From NCBI GenBank assembly GCA_013115125.1, contig JABANN010000451.1, forward strand, positions 1 to 28,283: a DNA stretch of 28,283 nucleotides. Reading direction: 5' to 3'. The position numbers were made by a program, and so were the translations under genes. Shown in pieces: positions 11,601 through 19,908 of the stretch. This DNA comes from Perkinsus olseni. Its lineage: Eukaryota; Perkinsozoa; Perkinsida. Under the pieces are notes generated by a model. The model was not told where the DNA came from and searched no databases. It saw nothing but the letters and a program-made list of their open reading frames with translations. Within the stretch, counting starts at the first letter, position 1. Every line of letters begins with the position of its first letter.

Positions 11601-11968
11601 TTCGGAAAATTGAGAAATCCATTCCACCCTCCTCCGTTACTCGTCATCATCATCCTCATAGTCGTCATCCACTTCCTCATTATCCGAATTTTTCTCTTCA
11701 ACAGGCTGAAATGAAATCGCTCCGGCCAAGCAGGAAAGTTAAACCTTACTTCATCGACTGGTGGCTGCTTATCATCCACTTGGTCATCTTGCATATCTTG
11801 CTTTTCCTCGACCTTCTCGATTTTCCTCTTCTTCTCCACAGGTTCCTCTTCTTTGCCCTTATTGGGCGAATTGGCCGCTCGCTTCGCTCCGCTCATCATC
11901 ATCGAAAATGCATTGACGGCCGAGGACATGTTCTCAGTCGACGAGGATGACGACGACGATGACGACAT
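5677..11968 (-). CDS. LIG1: ATP-dependent DNA ligase I, 798 aa, 26 exons
   Basis: This enzyme seals Okazaki fragments and repair nicks in the nucleus using ATP. Exons (5' to 3'): 11750-11968, 11641-11705, 11344-11423, 11266-11301, 10863-10918, 10708-10809, 10316-10426, 10170-10268, 9629-9748, 9488-9568, 9323-9440, 9211-9278, 9070-9147, 8671-8739, 8582-8625, 8317-8415, 8223-8274, 7608-7730, 7472-7555, 6947-7067, 6754-6902, 6436-6570, 6317-6391, 6221-6272, 5776-5885, 5677-5727. They total 2397 bases with all phases closed. Residues 1-120 are Ser/acid/Lys-rich and look disordered; the human-type PIP box (FF) is not obvious. The DNA-binding domain follows ([28 protein letters not shown]). The nucleotidyltransferase motif KYDGERAQ has active Lys449. 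[15 protein letters not shown] and the OB-fold segment ([23 protein letters not shown]) complete it. It is shorter than human LIG1 (919 aa), mainly at the N-terminus. Introns fall into a 42-63-base class and a 166-492-base class. Confidence 0.95.
8641..8657. repeat. Short (TCGA)n tract in a ligase intron
   Basis: Four TCGA units lie inside the 45-base intron 8626-8670. It is a simple-sequence tract with no evident function. Confidence 0.8.
9171..9189 (+). repeat. Intronic 19-mer motif A, copy 1
   Basis: AATTTCGTGGCGCGTGACG lies in the 63-base ligase intron 9148-9210, antisense to the gene. It is the same motif as in two AAA-gene introns. Confidence 0.85.
9758..9773 (+). repeat. Intronic motif A, copy 2 (truncated)
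   Basis: ATTTCGTGGCGCGCGA, then a run of A, sits just beside the acceptor of ligase intron 9749-10169. A B-box-like tRNA fragment lies about 25 bases away (9791-9816). Confidence 0.8.
9791..9816 (-). repeat. tRNA B-box-like fragment in a ligase intron
   Basis: On the minus strand the sequence reads agggtctcgatcccgcacga, close to the T-arm/B-box consensus GGTTCGANNCC. T-rich runs follow before motif A. The T-stem does not pair fully and there is no 5' tRNA half, so this is not a tRNA gene. Confidence 0.45.
10680..10698 (+). repeat. Intronic motif A, copy 3
   Basis: AATTTCGTGGCGCGCGACG begins a few bases inside the donor end of ligase intron 10427-10707, antisense to the gene. Confidence 0.85.
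10815..10852 (-). repeat. tRNA T-arm-like sequence making up most of a 53-base intron
   Basis: The ligase intron 10810-10862 reads on the minus strand GTGAG, then a T-arm/B-box-like ggttcgaatccc, then seven T and CTCAG. The seven T would serve as a pol III terminator in a tRNA-type gene and as a polypyrimidine tract in an intron. The A-box half is missing. Confidence 0.6.
11441..11470 (+). repeat. tRNA B-box-like fragment in ligase intron 2
   Basis: ggatggttcgaacccccggc matches the B-box consensus GGTTCGANNCC and lies inside intron 11424-11640, close to its acceptor. The core is nearly palindromic, so the strand is uncertain. It has no 5' tRNA half. Confidence 0.45.
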
Positions 11969-13160
11969 TCAGAATCAAGTGAGCTAGTCACCGAACAGTG
12001 ATTACCGCAGGGGTTGACAAATCCGTAGCAAAATTTGAAAATATGGTCACCTCACTCCCCTTAGCGGTCCAGGCGTCCGACTGGAAAACGAAATGGTGGA
12101 TAATACCTTTCTCAACGCATCGCTCCGCCTAGTGCCTCCCATTCACGCATCTCCATCACACCGAGAATTTTATCTTGAACAATGAGCATCACAGAATGCG
12201 CTATAAGAGAACGAGCATAATTTTCATCACGAACGACCACCCGAGGATAACGAAGCCAACCCCTGGTCGGAGCTTCCTGTGACCTGTACCCGGCCCTTAA
12301 TAGAAGAGAAGCGCCTTCCCAGCAGGGCAGGAAACACTCCCCTCATTCTCCCTATAGATTACCAACTTAAAGACACCCCAGTGGTATCTAAGTGATAATC
12401 CCATGACTAGCACGCACTTGCCTTAAATGAAACTGAAGAAATACCACACAGTACGGTTATAATAATAGAAGAACATGAATCGCTTCGCTCCGCCCAAATT
12501 ATCTTCTCACAAACTCAACACCAAGCTCACCTACAACAAACCAAACCTTCATCGTACGAGGAATATCGTGGCGCAGCGACATTGAAGTTCATGAGAACGA
12601 ACAGATCTCAAACTAGCCGAAGGAAGATCTTTTCAACAAAGAGACTCCTTTTCGGTCGAACGACGAAGGAAAAATAGCCGACTGAATCTTCCGCAACCGG
12701 CACGCCGGGGCCAGGTCCACAAAATGGTGAATAAGAACACGCACGATGCGAACTGAAGATTGGCTGGGCGAAGTAAATGGCTGGGATGACCTGGACGCTG
12801 ATCTCTTATGAAGTTCAATGTGACGTAACATAGTTAGAGAACAATACTGGACCTAAACCCCCATACAAAACTATAGAAAATACCATAGTTTTTTGGTTTC
12901 TCTGGTACTACAGCGACTCAGACTGTGAGATTTCATGTGGGGGCTACGATTTATTAAGAAACAAAAACACATCAGAATCAAGTAAATACGCGCGCCCTGG
13001 TGAAATTTCTGAATCGGTCAATTTTCCCGCGCTTTCAAGAGATAATTCTCCGCTACTTTATCATGCTCTTCGGCTGTAACTACTTGTACGACTAGTGTAT
13101 GATACCTATGGTCTGGTCATTTACCAATCAATTTACCACAATCATCTACCAGTCATCAGT
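11969..13160. other. Region upstream of ligase I, no confident gene
   Basis: Overlapping frames of about 76 codons are open on both strands between about 12060 and 12420 (minus segment with RYPRVVVRDENYARSLIAHS; plus segment with PLILPIDYQLKDTPVVSK), so neither can be trusted. On the minus strand a short ATG frame (MKVWFVV) near 12555 is followed by a strong donor and could be a first exon. Copies of motif A (12562) and of the GCTTCGCTCCGC motif (12481) lie here, as they do in introns elsewhere, hinting at an unrecognised spliced gene. An 8-bp inverted repeat (aaaactat/atagtttt) lies near 12868-12893. Confidence 0.4.
12562..12580 (+). repeat. Motif A, copy 4 (diverged)
   Basis: AATATCGTGGCGCAGCGAC differs from motif A at a few positions. 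TGGCGCAGCGA in this copy resembles a tRNA A-box, which suggests a tRNA-related ancestor for the motif. Confidence 0.6.
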
Positions 13161-13165
13161 CCACA

Positions 13166-13300
13166 AATATTTACCACTCCTTTACAGTCAAATTCCTTCA
13201 CGACTAAATTACCAATATTTTTCCACTCCTTTACAGTCAAATTCCTTCACGACTAAATTACCAATATTTTACCACTCCTTTACAGTCAAATAACTTCACT
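13166..13300. repeat. 48/49-bp tandem repeat, 2.8 copies
   Basis: Units begin at 13166, 13214 and 13263 (last one partial). Each contains actcctttacagtcaaat and, in the first two, ccttcacgactaaattacc. The copies are nearly identical, so the duplication looks recent. The frame open across it is a by-product of the repeat and has no coding character. Confidence 0.9.
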
Positions 13301-13312
13301 CTACCATCGATC

Positions 13313-13369
13313 ACCACTACATTACCAATACTTTAGTAGAATTTACTAGAATATTGGTAATGTAGTGGT
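13313..13369. repeat. 57-bp palindrome with 18-bp perfect arms
   Basis: The arms accactacattaccaata (13313-13330) and its complement (13352-13369) flank a 21-base centre that is itself partly self-complementary (tagta/tacta). The arm shares attaccaata with the tandem repeat just upstream, which suggests one gave rise to the other. Confidence 0.9.
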
Positions 13370-13981
13370 AGCTACTGTACCTCGTTGTACTAAGTAGAAT
13401 TATTCTAGGCTGCATACTACTACAATCACTTTATCTTCAGCCATCCCCAGAAGACTCATCCACCAAGCCCGCTGGCAGTTGATGGCCTAGAGGGTATCAA
13501 TGACATATTTGCGGGAAGGGTGTGGTACTAGATTGATGTAGAGATGGAGTAGCAGAAGGCATCAGGGAGCACTAGGCCCTGAGAGGTATTACGGTTACCT
13601 CTACAAGAGGCGACAGGCCGATGTCCGATACCACAACAACCGTAACTGCAGCCGAAAGAAACGAAGCCTCACCATGCGGCCCAACCGAAATTCAACCAAA
13701 ATTAGCATCACGACAGCCTTCCCGCTCACGCAGCCACCAAGTACCATCTACCACTAGTGCCGCAGTACTGGTGATGTCCTTAAACCAGTAGCACCTACGA
13801 GCTCGGATACTGACCGAGCCTTACCCGAGCATGATTGGCAAGCACCAGTCAACCCCACTATGCGGTAAAAGGGAGACAACTGTCGTTTGAAGCGCTCTAG
13901 CGTGGGAATGAGCGCGATGGTTACACCGAAGTGTCGTCAGAGGTACCATAGAGTATGGGATGAGAATGCATTCTGGGAAGG
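13370..13981. other. Intergenic, no gene seen
   Basis: No frame of coding quality is present on either strand. The stretch holds only scattered short inverted repeats. Confidence 0.5.
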
Positions 13982-14026
13982 AGCGATGAGAGAACACCGA
14001 GGTAACCTCGGTGGTCTCTCATCGCT
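13982..14026. repeat. 45-bp near-perfect palindrome
   Basis: Bases 13982-14003 pair with 14005-14026 around a single central A, with one mismatch. The arm begins agcgatgagaga. Similarity continues imperfectly a few bases outwards. Its size and one-base centre match the palindrome at 447-493, but the sequence is unrelated. Confidence 0.9.
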
Positions 14027-14467
14027 TCCTCGCCAACCTCGAGGTTGTACGAACCAAGGACTCAAATCAGGCGGGAGATCAGCACGCGTGCACATAAGTG
14101 ACGCCAAGGGCATGGCGGCTGATGCTTCATAAAGGCTTTTCGAGCGATGGACTGGAATGATGTTACTTATAACAGACTGGTGGTTGGTGGGTCTTGATTC
14201 CGACGCCAATGGACGAGGGATGATCTCTGTGAACTCGGGCATCTCCCCAGATTCAGGGCATCACTTTAGTTGCGTTGTCCCTATTTCCGCCGCTGATTGC
14301 ACGCACACGCATAGAGCAGTTTACTCTACCATTAGTTCACTATCATTAGCTATGGGTCTACACAGTTGCACGCATGCGTTCAGACTTCCTGGCCCACTAT
14401 TTGCCCCTTTGTTGCAATCAACGCCGGCTCTTACTGCACCCACCTTAATTGCAGTTGTTTCCTGCGA

Positions 14468-14842
14468 ATGCTTCCCTCAGCCTTCCTCCTCGTCGTCGTC
14501 GCTGTGAGCTGCCTTGCCGTTGTTGGTGGTGAGCAAGAGGTGCGAGGCTTCTACGCCTCCGACCACACCGGGCCTATCAAGTCTTTCGACTTCAATCCCG
14601 ACCGCAGTACGGTCATTCTGTCGCTCGGACCGGACACGGATGAGACCATGGAGGCACCATACACCCAATACAAGGATCTCGTCACAATCTCCCTGAGCAA
14701 CAAGCACCTCGGAACCTTGAAAGAGCTCGCTTCACATAAGGTTGATGATGATACTTTTACAAGGTTATCCGTCGTGTCAAACGTGAACTCTATCATTATT
14801 ACCTATAAGGATGGAGAGGTGACACTTTATAGCGGAAGTTAG
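14468..14842 (+). CDS. Small secreted protein, 124 aa, unrecognised
   Basis: This is a single open exon from ATG to TAG. Residues 1-20 (MLPSAFLLVVVAVSCLAVVG) are a textbook signal peptide. The mature part is acidic and cysteine-free, with alternating beta-type segments such as GFYASDHTGPIKSFDFNPD, VILSLGPD and DLVTISLSNKHLGTL. I chose this ATG over the upstream in-frame one (14366) because it places the signal peptide at the N-terminus. The layout recalls the secreted protein encoded at 21852-22576 (a 'Y-x-D...I-x-F/L-S-x-D' start, then strands), so the two may be relatives; this is a visual impression only. The function is unknown. Confidence 0.7.
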   Translation: MLPSAFLLVVVAVSCLAVVGGEQEVRGFYASDHTGPIKSFDFNPDRSTVILSLGPDTDETMEAPYTQYKDLVTISLSNKHLGTLKELASHKVDDDTFTRLSVVSNVNSIIITYKDGEVTLYSGS

Positions 14843-14987
14843 CTTCAGCCTAGGATACGATGAGTGAAGTGGTTGTTTCCGGGCTTCTGATGATGGGCTA
14901 CTACTACCCCTGTTGTAGTAGAAGGCTTTGCAGTGCAAGCGACCCCACCTGCTACTCATCGTAAGAATACTATTATCGTTTGTTTCC

Positions 14988-15483
14988 ATGTTCGTTTTCG
15001 CTCATCCATTCGGTAACTTGGCTAAGTTTGCGCGTAGTGATGAGAACAAAGTGAATAGTGCCAGTAGAAGGAATATTAAAGTAGAGTATCTTGAGGTCAA
15101 CTTTGTCGCAAACTATAGCACCAATACCTATTCATTCAACAACAGTTCGTTATTGTCAGCTCCCTTGATGTGCTCTGTGTTAAACGAGAGTGGAAGTCTG
15201 GAATCCACTGGGGAATCGATCAGCGTTCGCTTGTTGAAAGAAGAAACCCCTGACGGAGAATCTTCAAGTCGAGCGTAGAGGACGCGAGAAGAAAGATATT
15301 CTCGCCTGAACAACCATGGGAGAATTCTTCGGTCCGCGAATAAACTCACATTCTTGATTGAAGTGATAGAAATTAAATTGAAAAAATGAGTAGGAAGCGG
15401 CGATGATTGTACCCCGTGGTGATTGCACAGAGAAAGCGGTCATTGCGGCCGAGGGTTGCCCATTCCTGACCACAATTATCAAG
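14988..15483 (+). CDS. Possible PA-domain (protease-associated) protein, exons incomplete
   Basis: Two segments look coding: 14988-15278 (Asn/Ser-rich, includes NIKVEYLEVNFVANY and SSLLSAPLMCSVLNESG) and 15394-15483 after a tag acceptor. The second contains IVPRGDCTEKAVIAAEG, which resembles the PA-domain core (ALVxRGxC..F..K...A...GA). PA domains occur in luminal parts of vacuolar sorting receptors, RING membrane proteins and SPP-like proteases. The donor joining the two segments is not settled. Possible later PA pieces (SSPLFGTDEPNEHT near 15531, then VVTIRSW before a gtgag donor near 15600) are in different frames, as expected across introns. No start exon with a convincing signal peptide was found. 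It could be a decayed gene. Confidence 0.4.
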
Positions 15484-15599
15484 GTTGTTGTCTACGATTA
15501 GGAGGACTAGCGTGCCTTAGAGTAAGGAAGTTCTCCTCTGTTTGGAACTGATGAACCCAATGAACATACCTAGGAGGGTCGTTACCATTCGGTCATGGT

Positions 15600-16071
15600 G
15601 AGTTCAGTGCTGTGTCGTCAATGGTAAATTTGCGAAACAGCAGATAAACGTAGTCACCATTGGTGATTACCGATTGCTGGTCGGACTACCGGCTACAATA
15701 TCAGCCGAGCGATGATAAGAAGTGTTTGCTCTGCATCGGATTTAGTAAGACCCTTGAGCCCTTCTTCTCTTCAGTGAAGAAGAAGGCTCTGCTACGAAGG
15801 CTGCCTTGAAGGGAATGACAATTAGGAGCCAGCGACGTGACGGCACTGAAGAGTCGAAATGACAATCTAGTTAGCAAGCTCAGTACTTCTTTTTTACAGA
15901 GGAGACCATCGGTCCAACTCATTTTCGTCGCCTGAAATGAGGGCTCAGGTTCGAATCCCAGGGGATGCATTTTTCCAAAAAATATTTATCGATCACGCTG
16001 CGGGCGAGCTCTATCTTCCTTCGCCTACCCTTCGCAAAGGCCCATACCACCACCTAAGTCTTGCCCTAATT
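15600..16071. other. Upstream region of the eS10 gene
   Basis: This stretch includes an imperfect GA/CT-rich inverted repeat (15756-15790, ccttcttctc...gaagaagaagg) and a tRNA B-box-like piece at 15941-15965. A pyrimidine-rich tract with several AG sites lies just before the eS10 ATG and could serve cis- or trans-splicing. I see no gene. Confidence 0.5.
15941..15965 (+). repeat. tRNA B-box-like fragment upstream of eS10
   Basis: gggctcaggttcgaatccca matches the B-box consensus exactly at its core and is followed by a short T run (atttttcc). The T-stem does not pair well and no acceptor partner is visible, so it is a fragment and not a tRNA gene. Confidence 0.45.
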
Positions 16072-16583
16072 ATGGTGCTAATCAGAAAGGAAGATCGCCG
16101 TACTGTCTACGAACATCTCTTCAAGGAGGGTGTCATCGTCGTCGAGAAGAAGCCCACTTTGAAGCACCATCGTCAGATGGAAGTTGCCAACCTTCACGTT
16201 CTCATGATCATGAAGTCTCTTTCTTCCAAGTAGTAGTATCATCATCAGAGACCTCCGTTCAATTATTGTTGTTGTTTAACTCAGGGATCTCGTCGACGAG
16301 AAGTTCAACTGGCAGTGGCACTACTACACCCTCAATGATGATGGCATCGAGTACCTCCGTCAGTACCTCCATCTTCCTGTAATAAGGGTGTCTTGACAAA
16401 TTCGCTGAGAAACGACCTTGTTGTTTTTCTTATCATCAGGCCACCGCTTTTCCCGATACCATGACCAAGCAGCGCCCTACCCGCGCCATTGGTGGTGATG
16501 ACGAGGAGCGCAAGCCCCGTCGTGACTGGGGTGGCAACAAGTGGGGTCAGCAGCAGCAGCAGCAGAAGCCCGTGGAGGCCTAA
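16072..16583 (+). CDS. RPS10: Ribosomal protein eS10 (40S), 131 aa
   Basis: Three exons, 16072-16229, 16285-16378 and 16440-16583, total 396 bases in closed phase; the introns are 55 and 61 bases, GT-AG. The protein is a component of the small ribosomal subunit near the mRNA entry region. The winged-helix S10_plectin domain is clear: it starts MVLIRKEDRRTVYEHLFKEG, then VANLHVLMIMKSLSSK, then FNWQWHYYTLNDDGIEYLR and QYLHLP. The C-terminal tail is shorter and of different composition from the animal RG-rich tail, ending in a run of glutamines (CAG repeat at 16551-16565) before KPVEA. The start is the only ATG that fits the family. Confidence 0.97.
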
Positions 16584-17597
16584 GTGGTTCAATATTATTA
16601 AGGGCATCTACGCTTAGGATGATGAGAAAGGCTTTTGGTTGACGCCATTGTATAATATTGTTGAGTTTAGCGATAATTTACACTGGGGAGTGCTCAACGC
16701 AAAGAGAGGCTTTCCGACTGGTGATTCCTTTGGGTCCTGCTGAACACGAAAAGGGGAAGGAGAATATTGACTACTGACACTGCTATGAAAAGGAAAGTAT
16801 CGTATGTTACGAAAGGAGCGGTATGATTAGTCTGTTGCATAAACTCTTTCTCCATAGTTTCCTGCTAATCGACTACTACTACATCTACACACGTTCAACG
16901 TTTGCTGAACAAATTCAGTTTGATAACTTGACTTCCTTCGCCATCTTCAGATGAGAAATAACAAAGGCTTGAATTATGGTAGTACTGCGACGTTGATGTC
17001 GTTGTTAACCTAAAAACAGGTAATACTAACATACACAAGGCGAAAGTCAGCTCACCGTTTTCAACCATCACCAGTTCAATGAGATACTTTACCATCATTG
17101 TAAGGTCTGAGAAGAGACATGCGTTTACCTACACGTATGCCAGTAGAAGTTTTAGAGAAGTACGTCGAGATCGCCCGAGTATCTGTAAAGTCGCACGCCC
17201 ACGATTACGAAACGGCTGACAGCCAGAAGATACTAATTCAATACCGAAGAAACTTTTTGCCCAACTGCCGAAAATTCATGTCCGACAAAGTAGAGTGCTA
17301 AGGCCTGAATGGAACGATTTGTTATCTGTAAGAGGTTTGGGAAGAAACCCTCCAACGATAGCGTTGTATCTCCCTATTATTGCTCAGTATCACCAACGAA
17401 GCTGATGATTACTCTCATAATTCAACGACTACGTTCAGCAATGGATGGCCCTCCATCATCTACCGGTGACAGTCGAAATTCTAATCAGCAGTCCATGCTG
17501 TTGGTGGGTGATTATTATGATGCCACAGATTTGACATTATGTTCTCATTGCGTAACAAGAGTGGCTCTAGTCCTCGCTCGATCGACCAGGTGAGGGC
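16584..17597. other. Between eS10 and the HAD gene, small frames of uncertain status
   Basis: A 60-codon plus ORF (17119-17301, with PVEVLEKYVEIARVSVKS) has protein-like composition. A minus-strand ATG at 17098 starts a two-segment frame that would end near 16895 (MMVKYLIELVMVEN, then GSQVIKLNLFSKR). A plus frame at 17309-17593 is also open. None matches a family I know and they conflict with one another, so I do not call a gene here. Confidence 0.3.
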
Positions 17598-18873
17598 TCA
17601 CCTTCTGGTGGTGTAGAATCTGCGGTCGAGGTCTGTGGCATAGAGATCCAGCATGATCTCGGAGCTCTCTTCGGCTACAGAGAACGCCAAAGATTCTTCA
17701 CTCAAGATACTTCCCAATGAATAATACAAATACGTCTGAGAAGATACGCCTGCGCGAGAATCTTCCGGCTGCGCGAAATGATATTACCAGTTGACGTTGG
17801 ATATCTTGGACGGACGGAGAGGTCTTTAGTATGCACGTTTTGACAGAAGTCCTGGGAAGGAGGCCACGAATGATTCCACTACTAGGGCTTATTATGTCCC
17901 CGGGTTGATTTCCAATGAAGAGCACCTGAGGTCCCCGATTCAAATCCTGGCACTGAGAGGCACTGAATCTTACCTGTGATGATGACCCTTCGCTTCGAGG
18001 CAGCTGGGAGTACTGTACCACTGACTCACTATTCTCACAGCCGAGGCCTCCTTCTGCCTGAAACGACAAGTCCCTTCCCTTCCTGTCCCCAATCATGGCT
18101 CACTTGAGTCCTCTCGCCAAGTGCCGCTTCGGCACGTGAACTACTTGCATTTCGTCCAAGAGAGGCAGTACCCGAGGGAGGTAGAGCGCACAGCTCTCTC
18201 GAACCCAGCCCTAAAGAGTAGCTAGAGGTGTCAGAAAGAGCGGGCAAGAGTGACTACCTCTGTACTGGAACTGAGGACGTAAACGTTGCCCTTGGTGAGG
18301 TGCAGTAGAAGGGTAAGGAAGGCCTCAACGACGGAGGTATACACGTTAGAGAGGGTTAACTAACAAGTACAGTCATTCCGGGGCTGGTCATTGCTCATCG
18401 GGCGGTGGTACGAAGACCGGACTAGGTATTCGAGCGACATGCTATCACTACCACTACAGTGAGTTATATCCGTCAAGGGACGTGGGCGCCTCGAGTGCCG
18501 GTAAATTGATGCCATTGCCCTCTCTTCGTTACATCTCTCCCAACGCGCCTACCGCTACTACCAATACAGTGAGCGCTCATGTCCATCAAACGACGTGAAT
18601 TTATGCCGTTGCTACTACTACTACTTTTCCTCCCTGGTCGATAAGGACCTTGGTGGGGACGATAGTATCATCCCAGTCAAGAATGACCATACACTGCTCC
18701 ACCTCCTGCCTTCTGACGTCGTTGCCGTTGTAGTAGTACTCTTGGGAGTCGCTACTAGTTGGCGTGGAGCAGCAGTAGGAGGAGGAGGCTGCTGTCGGGT
18801 GGCAGCTGTTGGTTGGTGATGAGGTGTCTTTAACCAGAATGGTAGTAGTAGAGGGAGTTATGGTAGAGAACAT
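17598..18873 (-). CDS. HAD-like phosphatase-family protein ('DWDDT' type)
   Basis: Supported exons: 18625-18873, 18258-18359, 18104-18210, 17788-17925 and 17598-17735 (ends AGAAGGTGA). The N-terminal region is Ser/Thr-rich. Motif I is ILDWDDTIVPT. Exon 2 gives VEAFLTLLLHLTKGNVYVLS, ending at the motif II serine. Exon 3 gives GWVRESCALYLPRVLPLLDE and VPKRHLARGL. Later come VLFIGNQPGD and KTSPSVQDIQRQL, then YATDLDRRFYTT. This order is typical of a cytoplasmic or secreted HAD-like family seen in alveolates. In motif IV the usual GDD/GDS acid appears as Asn (IGNQ), so activity is doubtful. The join between exon 3 and 17925 is not settled; at least one exon near 18033-18057 is needed to correct the phase, and two strong donors lie there. 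The intron before 17925 carries a tRNA-like fragment. Confidence 0.75.
17929..17955 (+). repeat. tRNA B-box-like fragment in a HAD-gene intron
   Basis: gtccccgattcaaatcctgg resembles a T-arm and lies within the probable 48-base intron 17926-17973, antisense to the gene. There is no matching A-box half. Confidence 0.45.
18441..18597. repeat. Diverged direct repeat inside HAD intron 1
   Basis: Copies at 18441-18484 and 18553-18597 share ctacca-tacagtgag followed by a tccatcaaacgacgtg-like segment, roughly three quarters identical. Each carries a CAGTGAG splice-like core. Both lie in the 265-base intron 18360-18624. Confidence 0.55.
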
Positions 18874-19254
18874 CTTCAAAAGTCTTATTACCAAAAGAAG
18901 AAGGATACTACAACTACTCACAATAATATCTTCGACTTATTACGTCGGATGTGTGCTTCAACCTAAGATACTCCACTGCTGACTCGAGATCGGTGAGCGG
19001 GAAATGTGACCCCACCCGGGATCGAACCTGCGACTTGCAGATAGGCGGTGGTAGTCCCAATGAAGTCACTCTTCAGATGGATCTCCGGCAGGTTGCTTCT
19101 AAGCGATATCCGCACGATGGAACCTTCTAACTCGCGCACCTCCGTAGTTAGCCCGTCCACAGTACCTATTCTTGGCCAGTGCTCGGTTTGTCTGTCTGTT
19201 TGCTTGGTTAAGGCCATTGATTAACGTTTCACCTTTGCTTCGTAAAATCTACTG
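18874..19254. other. Intergenic with tRNA-like fragment and motif C
   Basis: A copy of the dispersed motif TTCAACCTAAGATA lies at 18959-18972, and a B-box-like sequence on the minus strand at 19014-19036 (gtcgcaggttcgatcccggg). The minus frame 18963-19217 runs through both and looks repeat-derived. I see no gene. Confidence 0.45.
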
Positions 19255-19813
19255 TCAGACCGTCTGACTCAGACGTGTATAATTCCGCCCGGAGATATAT
19301 CCGCTCTCCTGAAAGTCAGACCCGCAGTGTTCCATTTCATGGAAAGGAAACTCGTTTCGCTCCGCTCGCTGCGTCTGCGTGCGATGAGCCCTAGAACTCA
19401 CAATAAGCTTCATAGCTTTCGTCACATCAGCACTTGTTGAGTGCGTAGTCCACCACGAGTCTACCAAGGCTTTCCTACAAACGGAACACTGTAGACTTGC
19501 CCACTCTACTGAGTAACGGTATCGGCTGGCTGATCGACATCTCCGGCCTCCCTTCACCGCTGCCTTCGGTATCTGCTCGTCGACCTGTCCAGCAGTAGTA
19601 CCATCTTTTTCACAACTCATGTCATTTGGTCGGGCTAGCCGCGACACAGTATACATCCCAGATGGGATCTCCGTCAGAACTTGGAAAGTAACCTTCCTCG
19701 CCGTCATTACCATCTATCGTTGAATTCAGGATACCAAAGGGACCAAAGAAGACGGTTCTGAAGGTGAGGGAGGGCTTGGTGAACCTAGCAGGAGTTCTCG
19801 GGACTAGTTCCCA
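19255..19813 (-). CDS. C-terminal part of an unrecognised gene (3 exons)
   Basis: Exons 19655-19813, 19402-19584 and 19255-19308 are all phase 0 and give 131 codons plus TGA. They read WELVPRTPARFTKPSLTF... TVFFGPFGIL..., then a basic segment with WASLQCSVCRKALVDSWW, then SGYISGRNYTRLSQTV. The introns are 70 and 93 bases. The second carries the gcggagcgaa motif also found in ligase and AAA-gene introns. I see no family match; a lone CxxC does not make a zinc finger. The 5' exon(s) with a start codon were not found. An alternative is one unspliced frame from an ATG at 19713, which I think less likely because it reads through a strong GTGAGT donor. Confidence 0.42.
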
Positions 19814-19875
19814 CTACTAGTTCTCCAGTCGGGGTACCAGTGGTACCGTACCACCTAGACTGGAGGTCTCACTGG
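19790..19875. repeat. Cluster of nested inverted repeats
   Basis: Nested pairs include actagt/actagt (19804-19822), ggtacc/ggtacc near 19833-19847, and outer arms ctccagtc/gactggag near 19823-19865. They lie between a minus-strand gene and a plus-strand gene, overlapping the first exon I could place for the former. Confidence 0.6.
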
Positions 19876-19908
19876 GTTCAGATGCTCCCGTTTTGTTGAC
19901 TCTCAGTA

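Noticed and set aside
17605-17731. Plus-strand frame VEVCGIEIQHDLGALFGYRE
   Set aside because: The minus-strand reading continues the HAD-like protein in phase (YATDLDRRFYTT), so the plus frame is its shadow.
19014-19036. tRNA gene on the minus strand
   Set aside because: The B-box is good, but an A-box-like string lies over 100 bases away and the T-stem does not pair. It is at most a decayed SINE fragment.
19730-19762. Plus-strand micro-exon DTKGTKEDGSE between AG and GTGAGG
   Set aside because: It lies opposite a 53-codon minus exon of better composition that joins two further exons in phase.
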